A stretch of DNA of 64,000 nucleotides from Rhizobacter sp. (lineage in GTDB: Bacteria; Pseudomonadota; Gammaproteobacteria; Burkholderiales; Burkholderiaceae_C): the NCBI GenBank assembly GCA_019635355.1, contig JAHBZQ010000001.1:124001-188000 (forward strand). The letters are read 5' to 3'. A program made the position numbers and the translations under genes. Numbering within the stretch: position 1 is the stretch's first letter; each line of letters starts with the position of its first letter. The notes beneath the pieces are model-generated. The model had not been told where the DNA came from. It searched no databases and saw only the letters and a list, made by a program, of their open reading frames with translations. This document shows, piece by piece, positions 24,415 to 32,872 of the stretch.

Positions 24415-25884
24415 ATGGACACCGTGGAAACGAACCTCGCCTCCGAGCCTCTGTATCAGCGCGTCGCGCACCACTACCGCGGCGCCATTCGCGCCGGCAC
24501 GCTCGCGCCCGGCGCCCGCATGCCCTCGGTGCGCTCGATGACGCGCCTGCACCAGGTGAGCCTGTCGACCGCCTTGCAGGCCTGCCGCCACCTCGAAGAC
24601 GAAGGCCTGCTCGAAGCGCGGCCCCGCTCGGGCTACTTCGTGCGCACGGCCCGGCGCCTCGCGATGCCGCCGGCACGCGAGCCCGACACCGCCGAGGCGG
24701 TCGACGCCGCGCGCTACGTCGGCATCCACGACCGGGTGTCGGCCTTCGTCGCGCAGGGCGAGCGCAGCGCGGTCAAGCACGACTTCGCCGCAGCCTATGC
24801 CGCGCCCGAGCAATACCCCGGCGAGGCGCTGAAGAACGCCGCGATGCGCGCCCTGCGCCAGCACCCCGACCTGCTGGTCAAACCCGTGGGCTCGTCGGGC
24901 GATGCCGGCCTGCGCGCCGTGCTCGCCCGCCGCGCGCTCGACGCCGGCATGCAGCTGACCGCGCACGACATCGTGGTCACGCAAGGCTGCGTGGAGTCGC
25001 TCAACGTCGCGCTGCGCGCGGTGTGCCAGCCCGGCGACACGGTGGCGGTGGAGTCACCGGCCTACTACGGCCTGCTGCAGGTGCTCGAGAGCCTGAGCCT
25101 GCGCGCGCTCGAGATCCCCACCAGCCCCAGCACCGGCCTCTCGATCGAGGCGCTGGAGCTCGCGCTGCAGACGCACGAGCGCATCCAGGCCGTCGTCGTC
25201 GTGCCGAATTTCCAGAACCCGCTCGGCTGCGTGATGCCCGATGGGCACAAGCAGCGCCTGGTCGAGCTGTGCAGCCGCTTCGAAGTGCCGGTGATCGAAG
25301 ACGACACCTACAGCGCGCTCTGCGACGACGGCGTGCCGCTCAAAGCCGTGAAAGCGTGGGACCGCGACGGCAGCGTGATCCACTGCGCGTCGCTGCGCAA
25401 GACGCTCGCGCCCGGCCTGCGCCTGGGCTGGGTGAGCGGCGGGCGCTGGCATGCGCGCATCCAGATGCTCAAGTACGCGCAGAGCCGCGCCAACGAAGCG
25501 CTCTCGCAGATCACCGCGGCCGAGTTCATCGCCAGCAGCGCGTATGACCGCCACCTCGCGCGCCTGCGCCGGCTGCTCAAGGCGCAACGCGAGCAGGTGG
25601 CCGAGTGCATCGTCGCGAGCTTCCCGGAAGGCACGCGCTTCAACGTGCCGGCCGGCAGCCTCTTGCTGTGGGTGCAGCTGCCCGACGGCTGCGAGGCCCA
25701 GCGCGTGAGCGATGCGGCGCTGGAGCGTGGCATCCGCGTGGTGCCCGGGCCGCTCTTCTCGAACTCGAAGCGCTACGACAACTGCCTGCGCATCAGCAGC
25801 GGCTTTCCCGTCACGGCCGAGGCGCAGCAGGGCTTGCGCGAGCTGGGGCGCCTCGCGGGGAACCTGATCAGCGCGCGGCCTTGA
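24415..25884 (+). CDS. MocR/PdxR-type regulator (GntR DNA-binding plus PLP aminotransferase fold)
   Basis: The protein has 489 residues. Residues about 12-80 form a GntR winged helix (LYQRVAHHYRGAIRAGTLAPG, then RSMTRLHQVSLSTALQACRHLEDEGLLEARP). Residues about 115-485 are a fold-type I aminotransferase domain with the PLP lysine at 329 (ASLRKTLAPGLR), preceded by EDDTYSALCDDG and FQNPLGC. Such proteins sense PLP or an amino compound and act as regulators rather than enzymes. The divergent GST and DUF2917 genes are likely targets. Its last 17 bases overlap the convergent DUF1415 gene. Confidence 0.9.
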   Translation: MDTVETNLASEPLYQRVAHHYRGAIRAGTLAPGARMPSVRSMTRLHQVSLSTALQACRHLEDEGLLEARPRSGYFVRTARRLAMPPAREPDTAEAVDAARYVGIHDRVSAFVAQGERSAVKHDFAAAYAAPEQYPGEALKNAAMRALRQHPDLLVKPVGSSGDAGLRAVLARRALDAGMQLTAHDIVVTQGCVESLNVALRAVCQPGDTVAVESPAYYGLLQVLESLSLRALEIPTSPSTGLSIEALELALQTHERIQAVVVVPNFQNPLGCVMPDGHKQRLVELCSRFEVPVIEDDTYSALCDDGVPLKAVKAWDRDGSVIHCASLRKTLAPGLRLGWVSGGRWHARIQMLKYAQSRANEALSQITAAEFIASSAYDRHLARLRRLLKAQREQVAECIVASFPEGTRFNVPAGSLLLWVQLPDGCEAQRVSDAALERGIRVVPGPLFSNSKRYDNCLRISSGFPVTAEAQQGLRELGRLAGNLISARP

Positions 25885-26470
25885 TGCGCGCCTGCAGCGC
25901 GGCCCAGCCCTCGGGCCCCAGCCGTTCCATCGTCTCGATGTTGGCCTCGTAGATCGCCTCGGCCTCGGGGAAGGCCGCCACCGCCCGGTCGATGCTCGCC
26001 TCGCGCAGCAGGTGCAGCGTGGGGTAGGGCGCGCGGTTGGTGGCGTTGCCCACGTCGTCGGCGTCGGTGCCGGCGAACTGGAAGTCGGGGTGGAAGCTCG
26101 CGAGTTGCAGCACACCTTCATGTCCAGCCTCGGCCAGCGCGTCTTCGGCGAGGCCGAGGAAGTCGTTGAAGTCGTAGAAGTCGTGCAGCACCTGCGGGTG
26201 GATCAGGAGCGTGGTGTCGACCTCGGCCGGGTCGGTGTCGGCAAGCCGCTGCATCTCGGCGAGCAGCTCGGCGAGCAGTGCCTCGGGGTCGGTGGCTTCG
26301 CTCACCACGTAGCGCACCTGGCCCTTGGCGTGCACGGCCTTGGCGAAGGGGCAGAGGTTGAGGCCGATCACCGCGTGTTCGAGCCAGGCGCGGGTTTCGG
26401 CGATGACGGTGCTGGCGTGGGGCGTGTTCACGGTGGGCCGTGGTGGTGGGAGGTGCAGAGCATCCCACAC
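25868..26470 (-). CDS. DUF1415-family protein
   Basis: A 200-residue soluble protein. The family signature is ETRAWLEHAVIGLNLCPFAKAVHAKGQVRYVVS, with FYDFNDFLGLAEDAL and LASFHPDFQFAG further on. The conserved Cys of NLCPFA and the acidic and aromatic residues could form a binding site, but DUF1415 has no assigned function. The start is ambiguous: ATG 26470 gives a short Pro-rich leader, while GTG 26431 would begin directly at NTPHAS. Neither has a strong ribosome site. Confidence 0.8.
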   Translation of the reverse strand: MWDALHLPPPRPTVNTPHASTVIAETRAWLEHAVIGLNLCPFAKAVHAKGQVRYVVSEATDPEALLAELLAEMQRLADTDPAEVDTTLLIHPQVLHDFYDFNDFLGLAEDALAEAGHEGVLQLASFHPDFQFAGTDADDVGNATNRAPYPTLHLLREASIDRAVAAFPEAEAIYEANIETMERLGPEGWAALQARIKAAR

Positions 26471-26506
26471 AGCGCGGGTGCTTGACGGAGCTGTGGCAGG
26501 CGCGAT

Positions 26507-27724
26507 TCAGGCGCTTCGCGCCAGGGAGCGGCGAGCCTCCGCTGCGGCCAGTGCGACGAGTGCGATGACGGCGAACGCGGCACCCGCCAGGAACGTGGTC
26601 GCTGCCCCAAGATGGTCCCACAGCAGGCCGGCGATGGCGCTCGCCGCCAGCATGGCCAGGCCGCTGACCAAGTTGAATAGGCCGAAGGCGGTCCCGCGCA
26701 GGTCCTCTGGCGCCGTGTCTGCCACCATTGCAGCGAGCAGCCCCTGCGTCATGCCCATGTGCAGGCCCCACAGGGCCACGCCGAGCAGCATCACCGGCCA
26801 GCCTGACGCGAAGGCGAGCGTCAGGTCGGCGGCGACAAGTGCTACCAGGCCGCAGGCCAACAAGGCGGCGTGGCTCATGGTGTCTGCGAGCTTGCCAAAC
26901 GGGTAGGCGCTGAACGCGTAGGCGAGGTTCATCGCCACCATCACCAGCGGCACAAAACTGGCCGCCACGCCGAGCTGCTCGGCCCGGAGCACCAAAAAAG
27001 CTTCGCTGAAGCGTGCGAGCGTGAACACGCCGCCAATCGACACCACGGCCCAGTAAGCAGTGCCCAGGCGCCGCAGAGACTCAGGCCGGATGGGGTTGAC
27101 CGCAGTGGGCCCAGGCGTGGACTCGGGCTCTCGCACACCGAAAAGCAGCAGCGCCACCGCCATCAAGGCCGGCACCACTGCCAGCCAGAACACCGCGCGG
27201 AAGTCGCCGAGGAACAGCAGCATCAGCGCGGTGGCGAGCAGCGGGCCGACAACGGCGCCCACGGTGTCGAGCGACTGGCGCAGCCCATAGGCCGCGCCGC
27301 GTTGATCGGCGCCGACCAGATCGGCCACCAGCGCATCGCGCGGGGCCCCACGAATGCCCTTGCCGATGCGGTCGACGAAGCGTGCTGCGACGACCAGGCC
27401 GGCGCCCTGGGCCAGCGCGAAGGCGGGCTTGGTCAGCGCACCCAGGGCATAGCCCACCACGGCGAGCAGCTTGCGCCGGCGGAAGTAGTCGCTGAGCGCA
27501 CCCGAGAAGACTTTGACGATCAGCGCCGTCGACTCGGCGACGCCCTCGATGAGCCCGACCACCAGCACGCTCACGCCCAGCGTGCCCACGACGAACAGCG
27601 GCAGCAGGCTGTGAATGAGCTCCGACGAGACGTCCATCAGCAGGCTGACGAAGCCGAGAACCCAGATCGCGCGTGGCAGCGGTGGTTTGGGCGATGCCCC
27701 GTCGCGAGTCGGCTGGTGGCGCAT
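26507..27724 (-). CDS. Major facilitator superfamily transporter
   Basis: This 405-residue protein has 12 predicted membrane helices. The loop 2-3 motif is FSGALSDYFRRRKLLAVVGY, a variant of the MFS motif A. GKGIRGAPRDALVADLVG and GLRQSLDTVGAVVGPLLATAL are typical of a drug-export-like subgroup that also includes YqgE/YfkF-type proteins. The transported compound is unknown. It lies 36 bases from the DUF1415 start on the same strand. An inverted repeat (27740-27767) sits just upstream and may be an operator. Confidence 0.85.
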   Translation of the reverse strand: MRHQPTRDGASPKPPLPRAIWVLGFVSLLMDVSSELIHSLLPLFVVGTLGVSVLVVGLIEGVAESTALIVKVFSGALSDYFRRRKLLAVVGYALGALTKPAFALAQGAGLVVAARFVDRIGKGIRGAPRDALVADLVGADQRGAAYGLRQSLDTVGAVVGPLLATALMLLFLGDFRAVFWLAVVPALMAVALLLFGVREPESTPGPTAVNPIRPESLRRLGTAYWAVVSIGGVFTLARFSEAFLVLRAEQLGVAASFVPLVMVAMNLAYAFSAYPFGKLADTMSHAALLACGLVALVAADLTLAFASGWPVMLLGVALWGLHMGMTQGLLAAMVADTAPEDLRGTAFGLFNLVSGLAMLAASAIAGLLWDHLGAATTFLAGAAFAVIALVALAAAEARRSLARSA

Positions 27725-27739
27725 GGGAGTGGCCTGATG

Positions 27740-27767
27740 CGAAGTCGTTCAGGATTGTGCGACTTCG
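27740..27767. promoter_or_regulatory. Inverted repeat upstream of MFS gene
   Basis: CGAAGTCG (27740-27747) and CGACTTCG (27760-27767) form a perfect 8-bp inverted repeat with a 12-base spacer. It begins 15 bases before the MFS start. It could be an operator or a leader hairpin. No regulator gene is immediately adjacent except the LysR gene downstream of it, whose expected T-N11-A site I do not see here. Confidence 0.35.
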
Positions 27768-27847
27768 ATCCCGGTGACCTTCCTGCGATCGGTGGTCATG
27801 CCGGCGCCGATGTGAAATGGCGCCGCATCACATTCCCACGGGGCATG

Positions 27848-28750
27848 TCACCCCGGTGTCGATTCCGCCACGATCCATTGCTGCATCTTCTCGACCTCAC
27901 GGCGAGGATGCGCGTCGGCCCGGATCAGCCAAAAGCCATAGTTGGACGCGCAGGGCGGGTTTTCGTCGACGACCACCAGCTGTCCAGAGGCCAGCAATGG
28001 CTGAATCAGTTCAAGCCGACCCAGCGCCACGCCTTGGCCTGCCAGCGCTGCCTGGATCGTGTGGTCATATTGATTGAAGTGGACCATCCCTCCAGGCTTG
28101 GCGGCAGCCCAGCCACGAGCCTCGAGCCACCCGGCCCATTGCAGCCAAGGGTGACGCGGCGAGTCGAACTCCAGCAGAACCTTCGAGCGCAGGTCTTTGG
28201 GCCCGCGCCATGGGGTTGACGCAAGCGACGGGTGCGCGACAGGGGCGATCGACTCGCCAAACAGCTGGATGGCGCCCTTGGGCGCATGCGCGGCAGCGGT
28301 GTAGCGAATGGCCAGATCGACACCTTCCTTGTGGATGTCGGAAACCTTGTCGCTTGCCGCGATTCGCACGTCCAGCCCCGGATGGGCCTTCTGGAGTCGG
28401 CTCAAACGAGGCAGGAGCCACAGCGCGGTGATGCCGATGCTGGCCGTGACGGTGACGGGCCGCGACTTGCCTTGAGCTTTCAAACCGGCCGTCACGTCTT
28501 GCAGCTGTTGCACGGCGACATCGGCAAGGCGGAACAGGTGCTCGCCTTCAGGCGTGAAGGTGACGGCGCGATAGGCCCGGACCAGCAAGCGCACGCCAAG
28601 GTGTGCCTCCAACGCATGAACCTGGCGGCTCACCGCCGATTGAGTGACGCACAGATCGTGGGCTGCGAGCGTGATGCTCATGCGTCGCCCGACCGCGACG
28701 AAACCTCTGATCAGATCGAGCGGTGGCAACTGAACCAAGGGAAGTGACAT
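27848..28750 (-). CDS. LysR-family transcriptional regulator
   Basis: The 300-residue protein has a winged helix at about residues 9-68 (FVAVGRRMSITLAAHDLCVTQSAVSRQVHALEAHLGVRLL). A type-2 periplasmic-binding-like sensor (about 95-295) follows, including DLAIRYTAAAHAPKG and GQGVALGRLELI, as in GcvA/AmpR-type regulators. It is divergent from the OFA-type MFS gene at 28833, its most likely target. The coinducer is unknown; an organic acid carried by that transporter would fit. Confidence 0.9.
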   Translation of the reverse strand: MSLPLVQLPPLDLIRGFVAVGRRMSITLAAHDLCVTQSAVSRQVHALEAHLGVRLLVRAYRAVTFTPEGEHLFRLADVAVQQLQDVTAGLKAQGKSRPVTVTASIGITALWLLPRLSRLQKAHPGLDVRIAASDKVSDIHKEGVDLAIRYTAAAHAPKGAIQLFGESIAPVAHPSLASTPWRGPKDLRSKVLLEFDSPRHPWLQWAGWLEARGWAAAKPGGMVHFNQYDHTIQAALAGQGVALGRLELIQPLLASGQLVVVDENPPCASNYGFWLIRADAHPRREVEKMQQWIVAESTPG

Positions 28751-28832
28751 TCGTGCAACTCATGTCGTGGTACCGAAAGGTCGATTGAAGCAGATCCGAA
28801 GCGGCTCTCCAATGCGTCGAAGGATGAACCAC

Positions 28833-30041
28833 ATGAACAATGCGCCTCGCTCTTCCGTTTGGACTCTCGCAGCTTCTGGGGGGCTCATCATGGGCCTGGC
28901 ACTTGGCGTGCGCCATGTTCTGGGGCTGTTCATGGTCCCGGTCACGCTCTCGCATGGCTGGACGCGAGAAACCTTCTCGATGGCACTCGCGTTGCAAAAC
29001 CTGACTTGGGGCCTCACCCAGCCCTTTGTCGGGATGGTGGCCGATCGCTACGGCAGCGCGCGCGTCATCGTCGCGGGGCTGATCTGCGGCGCGCTCGGCC
29101 TGCTGGTCATGGCGACTGCGACCACACCTGTGCTTTTCATGGTCGGTGCCGGCTGTCTGATGGGGCTTGCGTTGTCGGGTACCGCGTTCGGTGCGATCTA
29201 TGGCGCGCTTAGCAGGCTGGTGGCGCCGGACCGCAGGGCATGGGCCCTTGGCGTGGCGGGGGCCATCGGGGGGTTGGGACAGTTCATCCTGGTGCCAGCC
29301 GCACAAGCGTTGATCGAGGCCTACGGATGGAGCGCGGCATTTGCAGTTCTCGCCGCGGCCTTGGCAATCGCCCTGCCATTGGCCCGGCAGTTGCGCGACC
29401 AGGCGGTGTACGGTGAGGCGGTGCAAGCGGGTGGCATGCGCCAGGCCATCGCTGAAGCGTTTGCGCTGCCATCCTTCTGGCTGCTGAACCTCGGCTTTCT
29501 GGCATGTGGCTTTCAGCTGGCATTCATCGCGAACCACCTGCCAGCCTATCTCCTGGACCGCGGCTTGCCGGCTTCGAGCGCCGTGACCGCGCTGGCGCTT
29601 GTCGCCCTGGCCAACGTGGCGGGCACGTATGCATGCGGCGTGCTGGGCGCAAGGTTCAGGCGCAAATACCTGCTGGCGTGGGTCTATCTGCTCCGCACGG
29701 CAGCGATGGCCGTGTTTGTGCTGGCGCCGCTCAGCGCGCTCTCGGTATATGCGTTCGCCATCGTGATGGGGCTGCTGTGGCTGGGAACCGTGCCCCTGAC
29801 GAATGGCCTGGTGTCGCAACTCTTCGGTGTCCGCTACCTCAGCACACTGTTTGGGTTCGTGTTCCTCGGCCATCAACTCGGCGCATTTCTGGGCAGTTGG
29901 CTTGGCGGTTTCGTCTTCGAGTCCACGAGGTCCTACGACCTGGTCTGGCTGCTTTCAATGGGACTGGGCTTGCTTGCCGCGGCGTTGCACTTCCCGATCC
30001 AGGATCTCGCACCGAGGCGGGTGTCACCCGCATCCTCGTGA
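28833..30041 (+). CDS. MFS transporter, OFA / monocarboxylate type
   Basis: This 402-residue, 12-helix protein opens with SVWTLAASGGLIMGLALGVRH, then GWTRETFSMALALQNLTWG and GMVADRYGSARVIVAG, features of oxalate/formate-antiporter and monocarboxylate-transporter relatives. FGVRYLSTLFGFVFLGHQLGAFLGSWLGG near the end is also family-typical. It probably carries a small organic acid. I chose ATG 28833 because AAGGA lies eight bases upstream; three further in-frame ATGs precede it. Its stop overlaps the start of a 44-residue membrane protein (GTGA). Confidence 0.85.
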   Translation: MNNAPRSSVWTLAASGGLIMGLALGVRHVLGLFMVPVTLSHGWTRETFSMALALQNLTWGLTQPFVGMVADRYGSARVIVAGLICGALGLLVMATATTPVLFMVGAGCLMGLALSGTAFGAIYGALSRLVAPDRRAWALGVAGAIGGLGQFILVPAAQALIEAYGWSAAFAVLAAALAIALPLARQLRDQAVYGEAVQAGGMRQAIAEAFALPSFWLLNLGFLACGFQLAFIANHLPAYLLDRGLPASSAVTALALVALANVAGTYACGVLGARFRRKYLLAWVYLLRTAAMAVFVLAPLSALSVYAFAIVMGLLWLGTVPLTNGLVSQLFGVRYLSTLFGFVFLGHQLGAFLGSWLGGFVFESTRSYDLVWLLSMGLGLLAAALHFPIQDLAPRRVSPASS

Positions 30042-30172
30042 AGGCACGCACCTTGGTGGGCGCCGTCCTTGGCGGGTTGCTGTTGGCCGGTGCGGCTGGC
30101 GGGGGAGTCGTGCTCTGGCGTGATGCTGCGTTGTCGGCCGGCCTCTACCTGGCGCTGAGGCTCTGCGGGTGA
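30038..30172 (+). CDS. 44-residue single-helix membrane protein coupled to MFS gene
   Basis: A GTG at 30038 overlaps the MFS stop in a GTGA junction. The peptide is a basic N-terminus (VKART), one glycine-rich membrane helix (LVGAVLGGLLLAGAAGGGVVLW) and a short tail ending LYLALRLCG. The GxxxG-like spacing suits helix packing against another membrane protein. Small accessory subunits are known beside some MFS transporters of this class, but I cannot match this one by sequence. Codon use resembles the neighbours. The frame is closed by TGA at 30170-30172. Confidence 0.5.
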   Translation: MKARTLVGAVLGGLLLAGAAGGGVVLWRDAALSAGLYLALRLCG

Positions 30173-30205
30173 ATCCGCATGCATTGCCGCGCCGCGGCCA
30201 CTGCC

Positions 30206-31042
30206 TCAATAGAGAACCAGGCAGCGTGCCTCGATGCTCTCCCGCGGAGGGGCGCCCTCTGGCATGCCGGGATGGTCGAACGCGGCATGGAGCACGAACC
30301 GCGAGACGCCTTGCGTTTGCGAGTCGTACTGCTTGAAGACGAGCGCTTCATCGCGATCCATGCGCGAGAAATACGACCAACGATGCGCTTGCGAAAAGCG
30401 GCCTTGATAGATCTCACCGGTGCGATGTGGATACCGTACTTCGCTGTGGACCAGGTCCGCTGTGGCGACCGTGCGCGCGTCGCAAAGCGCGAGGGGCGTG
30501 TCGACCACCGGCCCCCCGATGGACCGCCACACATTCACGATCGCGTGTCGCCGGCCTTGGGCGGCGGGAAGCGCATCGCCCAGCACGAGCCCGAGTCTTC
30601 GTCTTCCTGAGGATTCGGTGTAGTCGTTGTGAACCCGCCCGTTAGCTGAAGCCACACCACGGCCGTCCTTTCGCCCGAAACCAAGCGGCCCTCGGGCGGC
30701 TTCTCGCCGGCGCAGCAGGTGGTCGAAGACGAACGCCTGCTCCGCGCCAGTAGCTCCTAGCACCAGCTCGGCGATTTCCGGGTAATGCACTTCACGCACC
30801 GCGGCCTCGTCCGTGAAATCATCGATGCCGCTGTGCGATGGCAGCAGCTCGAACCCCTCCCGGTCGATTGACGGCCGAGTGGTGCGCGCATCTGAAATTT
30901 GCACGCGATGCTGCTCGTAGGAGGCGCCTTCCCACGGAACGCCAGGAGGTGGCTCAGACACGTAGCTGAACGGGCGCTCGCCATACGCCGGCACCACAAA
31001 ACTCAGGCACGCTTCGACGTCACCGCTTGCTGGCATTTGCAT
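30206..31042 (-). CDS. CmcJ/NvfI-family oxidoreductase
   Basis: The 278-residue protein matches the CmcJ/NvfI/AsaB group, related to Fe(II)/2-oxoglutarate oxygenases. Key features are the His-x-Asp of RVHNDYTESS, the INVWRSIGGPVVDTPLALCD-type segment (here VNVWRSIGG), the DEALVFKQYDS strand, and the distal His in AAFDHPGMPEG. Members occur in secondary metabolism, for example asperfuranone or cephamycin-type pathways, but most bacterial ones are uncharacterised. No biosynthetic cluster surrounds it here. It stands alone between the MFS small protein and the VIT-family gene. The start is followed by a normal soluble N-terminus without a signal. Confidence 0.75.
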   Translation of the reverse strand: MQMPASGDVEACLSFVVPAYGERPFSYVSEPPPGVPWEGASYEQHRVQISDARTTRPSIDREGFELLPSHSGIDDFTDEAAVREVHYPEIAELVLGATGAEQAFVFDHLLRRREAARGPLGFGRKDGRGVASANGRVHNDYTESSGRRRLGLVLGDALPAAQGRRHAIVNVWRSIGGPVVDTPLALCDARTVATADLVHSEVRYPHRTGEIYQGRFSQAHRWSYFSRMDRDEALVFKQYDSQTQGVSRFVLHAAFDHPGMPEGAPPRESIEARCLVLY

Positions 31043-31170
31043 GGGCAGGTTCTCCTTGGACGAAGGAGATTTGAGCGTCGGAAGTTTTTTCGCTCAAACG
31101 ACATTTGCACCCGTCGGGATGCGCCTGACGAATGTCAATCCATGCCGGCGCTCTCGACTAGCCAGGCGCC

Positions 31171-31860
31171 TTAGGCCGCCACCCCGAAGAGCGCGCCGAC
31201 GCCCGCCGTCAGGGCCATCGCCAGCGCCCCCCAGAACGTCACACGCCCCGCGGACAAGAGCACGCCGGAGCCTCCGGCACGCGCCGCGATGGCGCCGAGT
31301 GCCGCCAGGAAGACGAGTGAACTGATCGCGACGCCCCACATCAGCACGGAGACCGGCAGCAGGAGCACCACCAGCAGCGGCAGCGCCGCACCGGCCGCGA
31401 ACGTGGCCGCCGAGGCCAACGCCGCCTGCACCGGCTTGGCTGCGAGCGTCTCGGAGATGCCGAGTTCGTCACGCGCATGCGCTCCCAGCGCGTCGTGTGC
31501 CATCAGCTCGGTGGCCACGCTCGACGCCAAGGCTTCGCTCAGGCCGCGCTGGCGGTAGATGGCGGTGAGCTCGGCGTGTTCCTGCTTCGGGTCTGCGGCC
31601 AGCTCGGACCGTTCTCGGGCGAGGTCGGCGCTCTCGGTGTCGGCCTGCGAGCTCACCGAGACGTACTCCCCCGCCGCCATCGACATCGCTCCGGCCACGA
31701 GGCTCGCCACCCCCGCCACGAGGATGGCCCGGGTGCCGGCGCCCGTGGCCGCCACGCCGAGGATGAGGCTGGCCGTCGAGACGATGCCGTCGTTGGCGCC
31801 GAGGACGGCGGCCCGCAGCCAGCCCGTGCGGTGCGTTCTGTGTCTTTCGCTGTGTCGCAT
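31171..31860 (-). CDS. VIT1/CCC1-family divalent-metal transporter
   Basis: A 229-residue inner-membrane protein. The family signature GANDGIVSTASLILGVA lies at about residues 18-34, and the second helix contains MSMAAGEYVSVSSQADTE. A charged cytoplasmic loop (about 78-130, rich in Glu) corresponds to the metal-binding domain of plant VIT1. Three more helices close the protein. It should move Fe or Mn out of the cytoplasm. ATG 31860 was chosen because the conserved part starts shortly after. It is divergent from the PepSY/flavin operon by 124 bases. Confidence 0.85.
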   Translation of the reverse strand: MRHSERHRTHRTGWLRAAVLGANDGIVSTASLILGVAATGAGTRAILVAGVASLVAGAMSMAAGEYVSVSSQADTESADLARERSELAADPKQEHAELTAIYRQRGLSEALASSVATELMAHDALGAHARDELGISETLAAKPVQAALASAATFAAGAALPLLVVLLLPVSVLMWGVAISSLVFLAALGAIAARAGGSGVLLSAGRVTFWGALAMALTAGVGALFGVAA

Positions 31861-31984
31861 GTGATGTCGAGGTCTTGCTCTTTTGATCGTGAACAAAGGA
31901 TGAACGCGCCGTTCAGTTTGCATGCAGGTGGTGAGTTCCACAATGACATCCAACAGAAAGGCAGCGTCTCGAAGGAGCCCTCCC

Positions 31985-32353
31985 ATGCGATACCCAAGCA
32001 CTTGGCGCCACGGCGTCGTGGTTCTGTCACTGGGTGCGGCGATGCTCCCCGCGTGGGCGGGTGACGACTGCGATGCGCCGCTGAGCCGTTGGCAGTCGCG
32101 CGACGCCGTGCGGCAGATGGCCGAGGCGAAGGGCTGGCAGATCCAGCGGCTGAAGATCGACGACGGCTGCTACGAGATCCGCGCCACCGATGCCGAGGGG
32201 CGCGCCTTCAAGGCCAAGCTCGACCCCGAGACCCTGAAGGTGCTGAAGATGAAATCGGGTGATCACGAGCGCGAGCGCGAGCGAGCACGCCATCGTGATC
32301 GCACCCCCGCAAGCTCACCCGCCTCGGCGCCGGATGTGCCGCCACGCCGTTGA
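31985..32353 (+). CDS. Periplasmic PepSY-domain protein
   Basis: The 122-residue protein has a signal peptide (about 1-26, ending PAWA). A single PepSY domain (about 35-95) follows: SRDAVRQMAEAKGWQIQRLKI, GCYEIRATDAEGR and LDPETLKVLKMK. The tail is charged and repetitive (DHERERERARHRDR). PepSY domains bind ligands or partner proteins in the envelope. It is the first gene of a redox operon: DUF2271 protein, PepSY-reductase and ApbE follow within 32, 10 and -20 bases. GAAGGAG precedes ATG 31985. Confidence 0.8.
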   Translation: MRYPSTWRHGVVVLSLGAAMLPAWAGDDCDAPLSRWQSRDAVRQMAEAKGWQIQRLKIDDGCYEIRATDAEGRAFKAKLDPETLKVLKMKSGDHERERERARHRDRTPASSPASAPDVPPRR

Positions 32354-32385
32354 CCGAACGATCACCACGCCCTAGGAGCACCCTC

Positions 32386-32862
32386 ATGTCCAAACCCCTC
32401 CTGACCGCCCTGGCCGCCGCCTGCGCGATGGCCTTGCCCGCCGCGGCACAGAGCCGCCCCTTCACGCTGAGCACCCAGCTCAAGAACTACGGGGGCAACG
32501 GTGCCTACCTGGCCGTGTACCTCACCGATGCGAAAGGCGCCTACGTGCGCACGCTGTGGGTGGCGGGCGGCAAGGCCAAGTACCACAAGCACCTGTCCGA
32601 CTGGAGCCGCCTCTCGGCCGGCGACGCCAAGCGCCTCAACGGCGTCACTGGCGCGAGTGTCGGCGCCGGGCGCTCGCTCCAGGTCACGGCCGATCTGGCC
32701 GATGCCTTGATCGATGCGGGCTACGAGATCCGCATCGATGCGGCGGCAGAAGACATGCGCGACAGCCCGTCGGAGGTTCGTGTGCCGCTGACCAAGGCCA
32801 ACGCCGGCAAGCCGCAGGCGGGCAAGCAGTACATCCAGTCGGCCACCTTCCAGCTTCAGTAG
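32386..32862 (+). CDS. Exported DUF2271 protein, candidate covalently flavinylated carrier
   Basis: The 158-residue protein has a signal peptide (about 1-22, cut after AAA). The DUF2271 core includes LSTQLKNYGGNGAYLAVYLTD, VRTLWVAGGKAKYHKHLSDW and a C-terminal YIQSATFQLQ. Residues 85-91 read NGVTGAS. This resembles the [D/N]GxTGA[S/T] acceptor motif that ApbE modifies with FMN, which would make Ser91 the attachment residue. DUF2271 genes are known to co-occur with PepSY reductases and ApbE. The modification itself is inferred. AGGAG lies eight bases before the ATG. Confidence 0.7.
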   Translation: MSKPLLTALAAACAMALPAAAQSRPFTLSTQLKNYGGNGAYLAVYLTDAKGAYVRTLWVAGGKAKYHKHLSDWSRLSAGDAKRLNGVTGASVGAGRSLQVTADLADALIDAGYEIRIDAAAEDMRDSPSEVRVPLTKANAGKPQAGKQYIQSATFQLQ

Positions 32863-32872
32863 CCGCGCACGC

